Below are positions 50,135-56,382 of a stretch of 64,000 nt of DNA, piece by piece; the stretch's first letter is position 1, and the number at the start of each line of letters is the position of its first letter. The DNA is from UBA6224 sp963730375 (lineage in GTDB: Bacteria > Patescibacteriota > Saccharimonadia > Saccharimonadales > UBA4665), in contig CAVSRJ010000001.1 in NCBI GenBank assembly GCA_963730375.1, positions 248,001 to 312,000 of the forward strand, in the 5' to 3' direction. The notes below the pieces were generated by a model. That model saw only the letters and a program-made list of their open reading frames with translations. It made no database searches and was not told the origin of the DNA. The translations under genes were made by a program, and so were the position numbers.

Positions 50135-50239
50135 ATTACCCTACATAAAATCCGTAACTTTTAGCCCTCTTTTTCCGCAAAGAGACAGCATGTTTTAGCC
50201 GAGTACTGTGACACGCCGAATGGGGTATACCGCTAATGG

Positions 50240-50245
50240 TACAAT
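50240..50245 (+). promoter_or_regulatory. -10 box of the LexA-like gene (leaderless type)
   Basis: TACAAT ends six bases before the ATG at 50252. There is no ribosome-binding site. Confidence 0.55.
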
Positions 50246-50251
50246 AAAAAT

Positions 50252-50734
50252 ATGAACGAAAACCAAACATCCACGCCGACAACCGAAGCACCAGTTCGTC
50301 CCACCAAGAAGCAGCGCGAACTCCTCACCTATATCGAGGCGTTCATCACCGAGCACGGTTACAGCCCAAGCTACCGCGAAATCATGAAAGGGCTCAACTA
50401 CACATCAGTCGCTACAGTGGCACTTCACGTTAACAGCCTGATAAAGCGCGGGCACTTGCGTAAGCGTGACCACTCAGCTCGTTCTATCGAGGTCGTCAAT
50501 CCCACTGGCAACAAAAAACTATCGAGCAACCAAGTCGAACCCAATGAAGAACGGTGGTTAGTGGAAAAGGTCGAGCACATTGTTGCGCAGGCCGAAGCGC
50601 TGGCCGCTCCCGATGAGAAAACTATTCTCGATATTGATGCACTACTGCGTACGCTCCAAACACTCGGGTTGGAGGGCGCTGCCCAAAGTTTTGCTACACG
50701 GTTTTCTAAGCTAAAACAGTCAGCTCAAGTATAA
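50252..50734 (+). CDS. LexA-type winged-helix DNA-binding protein without peptidase domain
   Basis: 160 residues. Residues about 17-82 match the LexA N-terminal DNA-binding domain: TKKQRELLTYIEAFITEHGYSPSYREIMKGL, then SVATVALHVNSLIKRGHLRKR and ARSIEV. The S24 autocleavage domain (Ser-Lys dyad) is absent; instead about 60 residues of helical sequence follow (VEKVEHIVAQAEALAAPDEKTI). It is therefore probably a repressor that does not respond by RecA-stimulated self-cleavage. The next gene begins within a few dozen bases on the same strand. Its targets are unknown. Confidence 0.75.
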   Translation: MNENQTSTPTTEAPVRPTKKQRELLTYIEAFITEHGYSPSYREIMKGLNYTSVATVALHVNSLIKRGHLRKRDHSARSIEVVNPTGNKKLSSNQVEPNEERWLVEKVEHIVAQAEALAAPDEKTILDIDALLRTLQTLGLEGAAQSFATRFSKLKQSAQV

Positions 50735-50740
50735 CCGTGT

Positions 50741-50746
50741 ATAATA
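50741..50746 (+). promoter_or_regulatory. -10 box that decides the start of the 50770 gene
   Basis: TATAAT with an upstream TGTG extension overlaps the GTG codon at 50737 that an open-frame reading would use. A promoter here means translation should begin at the ATG at 50770, which has AAAGG upstream. Confidence 0.5.
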
Positions 50747-50769
50747 AACACCACCGAAAGGCAACCGGT

Positions 50770-51447
50770 ATGTACAAGCTCGGTGAAAGATCCCACCACA
50801 GAAGCAAGTTATATCTGGTGCTCCTCTTTGTCTTCGTTTTTCTCGTAATCGGCGGTTATTTGGCGGCAAAACACTTCCTACGAGCCGATACTGAGCTGTC
50901 GCAATCAGAAGGTATTATTCGCCATGTTGATGTCGTTACTCCCGAAACAAAAGAGGTGGGCGGTCCGGCATTCAGTATTACGATTCCAAAGACCTGGAAA
51001 GCCGTAAAGACACAACGTATCCCGGAACCGGCTTATGCGTGGCAGGGTACTGTCAAGGAAGAAACGGCGCGCTGGATCGAAGTCTACGTCGATAGCATCC
51101 CCGCTACCATGGCGTTCAACCGGCTACTCCCACTGACGACGTCCAATGGCAAACTGATCGTCAGCGACGGCGTATCTGATAACTGTATCAACTTCACTGA
51201 CGAACGCCAGATAAACCCACAGACTGGAAAAATATTAGCCAAGTGGTCAGGTGTTGCTTTTTACTGTGACGCCTCCAACTCGTCTCGCAATGTAACTGGT
51301 ACGGGTTCGAAGGATGGCATCAACACTATTACGCTCAAAGGCCCCAAGACCGGTACGCACAAATTCCTCTTCGTCTACACCGACCATGGCGCCAATCCAG
51401 ATGACAACCCATTCATCACCATACTCAATTCACTAAAGGTCAAATAA
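50770..51447 (+). CDS. Membrane-anchored extracytoplasmic protein, unknown family
   Basis: 225 residues from the ATG at 50770. A basic N-terminus is followed by one transmembrane helix (about 14-36, LYLVLLFVFVFLVIGGYLAA). The extracytoplasmic ~185 residues have a PsbP/Mog1-like flavour (FSITIPKTWKAVKTQRI, WQGTVKEETARWIEVYVD) and two cysteines that could form a disulfide (DNCINF, AFYCDA). Function unknown. It ends just before the cobalamin riboswitch. Confidence 0.55.
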   Translation: MYKLGERSHHRSKLYLVLLFVFVFLVIGGYLAAKHFLRADTELSQSEGIIRHVDVVTPETKEVGGPAFSITIPKTWKAVKTQRIPEPAYAWQGTVKEETARWIEVYVDSIPATMAFNRLLPLTTSNGKLIVSDGVSDNCINFTDERQINPQTGKILAKWSGVAFYCDASNSSRNVTGTGSKDGINTITLKGPKTGTHKFLFVYTDHGANPDDNPFITILNSLKVK

Positions 51448-51509
51448 GCGTCGGTCTAGCGTAAAACTGTATACAAAAATACTATATCTAGCGTAAGCGC
51501 TGACTGCTA

Positions 51510-51635
51510 CACTACTAGATAGGTAATTAACAACACATGCTGGAAGTAGGTGAAATTCCTACGCTGTGCCGCAACGGTCAAAGCCCGATACAGCAGTAAA
51601 GTCTCTCGAGCAAGAGCATAGGTGCACGTTTTCGA
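51510..51635 (+). promoter_or_regulatory. Cobalamin (vitamin B12) riboswitch aptamer
   Basis: The core is unmistakable: GGAAGTAGGTGAAATTCC, then GCTGTGCCGCAACGGT (family GxCCCGCAACTGT) and a B12-box-like AAGCCCGATACAGC, in the right order and spacing (51541-51594). A paired peripheral domain follows (TCTCGAGCAAGAG). The downstream intrinsic terminator suggests ligand-dependent transcription attenuation. 5' and 3' limits are estimated. Confidence 0.88.
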
Positions 51636-51672
51636 GCCCTCTGCAATCATCTCGAGGCAGAGGGTATTTTTT
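51636..51672 (+). terminator. Riboswitch expression-platform terminator
   Basis: CCCTCTGC (51637-51644) pairs with GCAGAGGG (51657-51664), followed by TATTTTTT. The descending arm contains the GAGGG that would be the ribosome-binding site for the ATG at 51673, so terminator formation also hides the Shine-Dalgarno. Confidence 0.85.
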
Positions 51673-53042
51673 ATGGCCGCAGCAGCCAACGTCCTTCGTG
51701 ACGTCACATTCGAAGAAATCACCGCCGAGCAAGGCTGGGAGCGGCAGGTTATTTCACTGGCTGAATCTAGCCACGACCACGAGACTAAACGCCGTGCCGC
51801 CCAGTTCATTGGTTCGCTTGCCCTGGAACATAGTGTCGAATCATCAGGTGGTGAGGCTGGGCCGGGGATGAATCTACTAACGGCACTACGCTTGGCGCGC
51901 GAGGGGGAAACTGAAGCCCGGCATATGGTCGAAACCAATGTTCGCACTGATGTCATCGAGCGCACCATTAAAAGCGGCCACGTCGCCACCCCTATCGAAC
52001 TACAGGTTGATACAGCGGGGAATATTCTGCAACACGGCCAGACCGCCAAGGAAATTCAGGCAAACAGTCTGCGCTACGCTTCGGGTGTTCCACAGATGCG
52101 TCGCCGTACCGAAGCCGAGACGCGCAACATGTTCCGCTTACAGGAGCAGTTCGATCAGGGATTGCTCGAGGAGTATGCATTCGTGGTCTTTTCGATGGCT
52201 GCCGACGATATGTCAGAGGAGCAAATGCGAGACGTCGGGTTTTTCACCGCCACTATGAGTTGTTCTATCCAGGTGACCACCCAGGAGAATGGCCGGCTAC
52301 TCACCGAACCGGCGTTTGTTGCCGGAGCTGTTAGCCCCGGAGCACCTCGTCATGACAGTACTACCATCACCCACATTGGTAATATGCTCGGTGCCGACTA
52401 TGAGGATAAGACTGCCACCGAAATCCTGGACATGCCGCTCCTCATCCACAAGAGCCTCATGCCGAATGGTGCTATCGACGTGGTGGGGTGGTATGACCAG
52501 GCGGCCGGCCTACGTTCTTTGGGGAAGATCGGCCAGTCCAGGATTACCTGAGCTATCGGCAGGAATGCCACGAACGTGAGGCGGGGTATGCCGACAGCGT
52601 GCAGATTATTACCAACCGGCTTATTGCTGAAGCTAACACATTGTCGACTCCCGTTGAGGCAACCAGTCGGCTCAACAAGCTATCGGGGCAGCAGATGGTC
52701 GAGTACGCGCTGACCGACCGACGTATCGATGCGGGTGTGTTTGGCGCCGCGGCTGCCAGTAACATCGAACAGGCGCGCGATTCATTCCAGAGCGGCGATA
52801 TCCAAGGGATGGAGCGATTCATGCAGCAGGCAATAGCGCTTGAGATGTCACGCTCCTGCCCGACAGGTGCTGGCGCGACCGAAGCCGAGTCCGAAGCGCT
52901 GTTAGCCGCCGGTGTTTCATCCGAGGAAGACCAGTATGGCTCACTCACGTTCACGTGCCCAAAGGGCCACAGCAACACGCGCCCCAGAGGCAGCCTCATA
53001 CCTACTTGTCGGACATGCGGCACCAGCGTAGCATGTAAATAA
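51673..53042 (+). CDS. Unrecognised B12-riboswitch-controlled protein with C-terminal zinc ribbon (frameshift near 52533)
   Basis: About 456 residues after repair. The first segment ends at GKIGQSRIT. Adding one C near 52533 joins it to PVQDYLSYRQECHEREAGYADSV in the frame that continues to 53042. The body is mostly helical, rich in Glu/Arg/Ala, with no catalytic motif I recognise. The C-terminus has FTCPKGHSNTRPRGSLIPTC and CGTSVAC, a CxxxH/CxxC zinc ribbon. The SDs and riboswitch say it is made when cobalamin is scarce. Candidates are a B12-uptake or B12-sparing function, or a regulator; none is supported by homology here. A 56-residue zinc-ribbon protein follows. Confidence 0.6.
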
Positions 53043-53054
53043 TAGGAGGGTGGC

Positions 53055-53225
53055 ATGGACGAGTCAGAACAAGCAATCTACCAGGAAGTTGTGAAGGAGC
53101 AAATCCCAGAATTGTTCTGTGATGCCTGCGGCTTTTACCCTATTGAACCCGTTCATGGTCACTTTGTCTGTCCCAGCTGCAAGATGCCGACAAAATGCTG
53201 CGAAGGCATGCCCCTCGAAACCTAA
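53055..53225 (+). CDS. 56-residue zinc-ribbon microprotein
   Basis: AGGAGGG precedes the ATG. The sequence begins MDESEQAIYQEVVKEQ, then FCDACGFYPIEP and FVCPSCKMPTKCCEG, giving CxxC...CxxC plus a CC pair near the end, a rubredoxin/zinc-ribbon arrangement. It is in the riboswitch-controlled transcription unit, 12 bases after the larger gene, which also ends in a zinc ribbon, so the two may work together. Its last 33 bases are repeated 120 bases downstream. Confidence 0.7.
   Translation: MDESEQAIYQEVVKEQIPELFCDACGFYPIEPVHGHFVCPSCKMPTKCCEGMPLET
53193..53225 (+). repeat. Direct repeat, left copy
   Basis: The block AAATGCTGCGAAGGCATGCC, continuing CCT.GAA.CCTAA, covers the end of the microprotein gene. 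It recurs at 53313-53345 with two or three mismatches, a period of 120 bases. Element B lies between the copies. Confidence 0.75.
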
Positions 53226-53229
53226 AAGA

Positions 53230-53299
53230 AAAAGAGCAGCCCGACAAAAAGTCGCACCTTTTTGCCGGCGCGATGAGAAAAACCTTTGGTTTGTCTCAT
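53230..53299 (+). repeat. Conserved two-hairpin/pseudoknot element, copy B
   Basis: Hairpin 1: CAAAAAG (53245-53251) with CTTTTTG (53258-53264), loop TCGCAC as in copy A. GCGA at 53270-53273 can pair with the loop. Hairpin 2: ATGAG and AAACC pair with GGTTT and CTCAT (53273-53299). Relative to copy A (11465-11536) an A-U pair becomes G-C and a G-U pair becomes G-C. The unit is bracketed by 33-base direct repeats. Confidence 0.55.
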
Positions 53300-53312
53300 G
53301 AGGCGAAGCCGG

Positions 53313-53345
53313 AAATGCTGCGAAGGCATGCCCCTAGAAGCCTAA
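53313..53345 (+). repeat. Direct repeat, right copy
   Basis: Second copy of the 3' end of the 53055 gene, now non-coding because the upstream part of the gene is missing. Confidence 0.75.
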
Positions 53346-53367
53346 GGCCTAACACCGTCACCACCTC

Positions 53368-53392
53368 TATCTAGAGGTCCGTCCTCTAGATA
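53368..53392. promoter_or_regulatory. Perfect 10-bp palindrome upstream of nadD
   Basis: TATCTAGAGG and CCTCTAGATA around a five-base spacer. No T-run follows, so it is more likely an operator or structured DNA site than a terminator. It lies 32 bases before the nadD -10 box (TATGAT, 53424-53429). Confidence 0.45.
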
Positions 53393-53435
53393 CGTATTAT
53401 AAGCTGGCTCTAAGCGCAACTGGTATGATTAGAGC

Positions 53436-54047
53436 ATGAGCATAGCATCACAAAAGCGCCGAGTGGGCATATTTGCAGGTACGTTTGACCCGGTGCATTC
53501 GGGGCATATCAGTTTTGCACTGCAGGCCGTCGAGAACGCAACGTTGGATGAGGTATTGTTCCTGCCGGAGCGCCGACCACGTGCCAAGCCATCGGCCGAA
53601 CATTATGGTCACCGTGTCGCCATGCTGCGGCGTGCGCTCGCACCACATTCACAACTGGATTTACTCGAATTAGTCGAGGCACGGTTCGATGTGCAGCGCA
53701 CCCTCAGTCATTTGCGGGCAGTACTGGGTGATGCCGAGCTGGTGTTCCTAGCTGGCTCAGACATTGTGTCCACGATGCCTACCTGGCCGCATTTATCCCA
53801 ATTGTGTCAGCAGGCGGAATTGGTTGTTGGTGTGCGTGCCAGTGAAACGCCGGAAGAAGTGCAGTTCTGCATCGAGTCATGGCCAGTGCAGCCGCGAAAT
53901 GTCACATTGTTCGAAAGTTTTGCACCAGTCGTTTCATCAAGTTATATCCGTTCGGCTCTGCGAATGCAGCAGAGTACGGCCGGGTTATTGCGGAGTGTTC
54001 AGCGGTATAGCGAGCAAAATTGGCTCTACGTAGCACTTCCGGAGTAA
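53436..54047 (+). CDS. nadD: Nicotinate-nucleotide adenylyltransferase family protein
   Basis: 203 residues, normal NadD length. GIFAGTFDPVHSGHI contains the nucleotidyltransferase HxGH motif, and FAPVVSSSYIRSAL matches the C-terminal ISSTxIR motif. It would transfer AMP to nicotinate mononucleotide in NAD synthesis. Related cytidylyltransferase-fold enzymes (phosphopantetheine adenylyltransferase) are shorter and lack the SSxxIR block. TATGAT ends six bases before the ATG, without a Shine-Dalgarno, suggesting a leaderless transcript. Confidence 0.85.
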   Translation: MSIASQKRRVGIFAGTFDPVHSGHISFALQAVENATLDEVLFLPERRPRAKPSAEHYGHRVAMLRRALAPHSQLDLLELVEARFDVQRTLSHLRAVLGDAELVFLAGSDIVSTMPTWPHLSQLCQQAELVVGVRASETPEEVQFCIESWPVQPRNVTLFESFAPVVSSSYIRSALRMQQSTAGLLRSVQRYSEQNWLYVALPE

Positions 54048-54064
54048 AATTTACATCATACGCA

Positions 54065-54094
54065 TTGACAATACGCTTGTGCTTTCTCTATACT
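54065..54094 (+). promoter_or_regulatory. Strong sigma70-type promoter for the candidate ncRNA
   Basis: Consensus TTGACA (54065-54070), an 18-base spacer and TATACT (54089-54094), the best -35/-10 pair in the window. No open frame of useful length starts downstream. Confidence 0.75.
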
Positions 54095-54100
54095 AAGGGT

Positions 54101-54391
54101 AGTTTCTAGAGCAAATTTGCGAGACTTGCGCAAAGAGACATAAAAACATTAAAAAATAAAAATATTCACACGATCATCTGTCGTGCATTTTTGCGTAGTG
54201 TTTGGCGCATTTGCGACGATTGGTGGTTGGTGTGGTAAGGAGCCCACACATGCCTGTAAAGGTAAAAGTCATGAACAGCCTAGAAACCCGTGTATTAGTG
54301 CGGGTGCGCCGACCGGCGTGGCAACAATTTCTCTACTACTAAGTTAGTACGAGACACAAAAATCCCCAGCCAAAATAGCCGGGGATTTTTT
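54101..54391 (+). ncRNA. Candidate structured non-coding RNA, ~290 nt
   Basis: Framed by a near-consensus promoter and an intrinsic terminator, with no protein-coding frame inside. Several local hairpins are visible: CACGA/TCGTG near 54170 enclosed by an A/T stem, GTGTGG/CCACAC around 54235, ACCCG/CGGGT around 54290, and CGCC/GGCG next to it. It does not show the conserved cores of RNase P RNA, tmRNA, SRP RNA or 6S RNA that I can recognise. Length and hairpin-rich layout are in the range of large ncRNA families such as raiA, but that comparison is only a suggestion for a covariance-model search. Confidence 0.6.
54356..54391. terminator. Intrinsic terminator, probably bidirectional
   Basis: AATCCCCaGC pairs with GCcGGGGATT, preceded by an A-run and followed by a T-run. 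It can end both the candidate ncRNA on the + strand and the DsbA-like gene on the - strand. Confidence 0.85.
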
Positions 54392-54406
54392 AGTGGGTAT
54401 CGATGA

Positions 54407-55075
54407 CTACTGCTTCTTCTGGGCGGATATCGCCTCATCAATCACACGAGAAAAGGCTTCAACGGATGGCTGTCCATTGGTGCCGATCAAATCTTTGTTC
54501 GGTATCTTTTTATCATTCAGGAAGTAGGTCGGGGTTGCCTTGTCGTTGCCGGTTTTATCGAATGCAGCGACATCAGCGTTGATGGCGTTATTTACTTTGG
54601 TGCTCTTGTAGTCTGCTTGGAACTTAGTCAGATTTAGGCTAAGCCGTTTGGCGTACTGGGCAAAGTAGTCATAGGGGTTTGTAGCGCTGCTCCATATAGT
54701 CTGATTCTGGTACAGCAAATCGTGCATCTCCCAGAATTGACCCTGCAGGCCGGCGGCTTCGGCTGCTCGTGACGCTGCAAAAGCGTTGGGGTGCAGTGAT
54801 GTCAGAGGGAGGTTACGGAACTGGAAGGTGATCTGGTCGCTGTACTTTTCCTGGACCTGCTTCGTCGTTGCAAAGAACGTGCCACAGACCGGACACTGAA
54901 AATCACCGTATTCAACGAGCGTCACGCCAGTCGTGCCTTTGCCCATTACATGATTGGTCGGCTTGGCATTGCTGGCACTGTTAGCGGCGCTGTCATCCTT
55001 ATTGTTCGAATAGTAGGTAATCCCCAGAAATACTACGACGATGACGGCCAATATTGCCCAAAATTGTTTTGACAT
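54407..55075 (-). CDS. DsbA-family thiol-disulfide oxidoreductase (thioredoxin fold)
   Basis: 222 residues from the ATG at 55075 (MSKQFWAILAV). An N-terminal membrane anchor (about 5-22) is followed by a DSBA-like domain with the active site FQCPVCGTFF near residue 55, then LPLTSLHPNAFAASRAAEAAG and a cis-Pro-like ATPTYFLNDKKI. Membrane-tethered BdbD/DsbA homologues put disulfides into secreted proteins. Several surface proteins in the window (54-residue-scale Cys pairs, the first two large proteins) are plausible substrates. Transcription ends at the shared terminator. Confidence 0.87.
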   Translation of the reverse strand: MSKQFWAILAVIVVVFLGITYYSNNKDDSAANSASNAKPTNHVMGKGTTGVTLVEYGDFQCPVCGTFFATTKQVQEKYSDQITFQFRNLPLTSLHPNAFAASRAAEAAGLQGQFWEMHDLLYQNQTIWSSATNPYDYFAQYAKRLSLNLTKFQADYKSTKVNNAINADVAAFDKTGNDKATPTYFLNDKKIPNKDLIGTNGQPSVEAFSRVIDEAISAQKKQ

Positions 55076-55170
55076 AGTGTATAGACTCTCCTTGTTTGCC
55101 CTCAGTATACGCAATCCAAAGTGCTCACGCCAATCTTTCAATAATGAGGCAAAAATCGTACCATAATGAC

Positions 55171-56250
55171 ATGCTTCAATTTCTGTTTGCCTTGTTGAGC
55201 TTGGCCATTGCCGTCACCGCGGTCGTTATGTACAAGACATATTTCTACATTCCACCTCGTGAGCTCAAGCGACAGGCGAGTGCACACGACCCACTGGCCA
55301 ATGTGCTGTGGCAGGCAGTTGGTTATGGTGACGCGTTACGGGCACTCTTGTGGTTCATTACCGTAGTGTTCGCCGGCGTTGGCTTTGTCCTGCTCACTCA
55401 GCTGGCACCGACTATTTTAGCGATGATTGGCGTAGGGTTCTTGTTGCTGGTCACGTTTGCGTGGCTGCCCAACACGCGCCTCACTTCATTTGGTGGTCGT
55501 ATTACGGTTACATTGACCCCTATACTGGTATGGGTGCTGGGTCAGTTGGCGCCACTGTTGCGTTGGCTGCATGCCCACATGCAGCGCTACGCCGAGGCCA
55601 GTCACACAGGACTGTTCCAGCGCGAAGATCTAGTCGAAGTATTACTACAGCAAAAGGGTCAGCCCGACAATCGCATCGACGAGATGGAACTCGACATGGC
55701 CATTGCATCACTCAAGTTCGGTGCGCGCCATGTCCGGGATATTTTCGTGCCACGCAAGCGCGTGCATAGCATATCCGCCGACGACAGTATCGGCCCAATC
55801 ATGCTCGACGAATTACACCGTACCAAACATTCACGCTTCCCGGTTTACGATGGTGACGTCAAGAATATTGTCGGTACGTTGTATCTGTACGATTTGGTGG
55901 AACAGCGCATTGCCGGCCAGCCAAAGGTCTCCACCGTGATGGAACCGCGCGTGTTCTATGTCCACGAGAGCGACAGTTTGATTGATGTGCTACACACCTT
56001 CCACCACACCAAGCATCAACTGTTCGTGGTGATTAATAGCTTTGATGAATACCTCGGCATCATCACGCTTGAGGATGTCCTGGCTCAGATAATTGGCCGC
56101 GACATTATGGCACCAGAGGGTGAAGCCTACAATCGCCACGAGGTCGTCAAACGCCATGCGCCCAAGCCAAAACCGGCAGAAATCGAGGAATCGGTGCAGC
56201 CTCAGCCTGAGGAATCTGATGAACCGGTACCGCAACAAGACGATAAGTGA
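55171..56250 (+). CDS. CBS-domain membrane protein, CNNM/HlyC-CorC-like
   Basis: 359 residues from the ATG at 55171 (MLQFLFALL). Three or four N-terminal transmembrane helices (to about residue 145) are followed by IDEMELDMAIASLKFGARHVRDIFVPRKRVHSISAD, the entry to a CBS pair (about 195-325: HSRFPVYDGDVKNIVGTLYLYDL and HHQLFVVINSFDEYLGIITLEDVLAQIIG). These proteins are linked to Mg/Co transport or sensing. The typical C-terminal CorC domain is missing; instead there is an acidic Pro/Gln/Glu tail. Confidence 0.8.
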   Translation: MLQFLFALLSLAIAVTAVVMYKTYFYIPPRELKRQASAHDPLANVLWQAVGYGDALRALLWFITVVFAGVGFVLLTQLAPTILAMIGVGFLLLVTFAWLPNTRLTSFGGRITVTLTPILVWVLGQLAPLLRWLHAHMQRYAEASHTGLFQREDLVEVLLQQKGQPDNRIDEMELDMAIASLKFGARHVRDIFVPRKRVHSISADDSIGPIMLDELHRTKHSRFPVYDGDVKNIVGTLYLYDLVEQRIAGQPKVSTVMEPRVFYVHESDSLIDVLHTFHHTKHQLFVVINSFDEYLGIITLEDVLAQIIGRDIMAPEGEAYNRHEVVKRHAPKPKPAEIEESVQPQPEESDEPVPQQDDK

Positions 56251-56276
56251 TAAAATACCCCTGATGATACATCTGT

Positions 56277-56361
56277 TATCGGCGAGTTCTAATAGGAATC
56301 ACCGGGTCGGCGCCTAGCACGGCCACTGCTAGCGTGCGTCAGCGACCCGTCCAGGCCGATA
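56277..56361 (+). promoter_or_regulatory. Nested-palindrome leader upstream of aspS
   Basis: Three exact inverted repeats are nested: TATCGGC (56277-56283) with GCCGATA (56355-56361), CGGGTCG (56303-56309) with CGACCCG (56343-56349), and CTAGCA with TGCTAG (56314-56332). A TAAAAT box near 56250-56255 could place the whole structure in the aspS transcript, making it a structured 5' leader. A TACAAT at 56360-56365 would instead make it upstream DNA. Confidence 0.55.
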
Positions 56362-56382
56362 CAATCTAACCGAGGAATCTAC

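Noticed and set aside
52599..53042. Separate gene starting at GTG 52599
   Set aside because: The upstream sequence in the same frame continues the preceding protein; a single missing base explains the split better.
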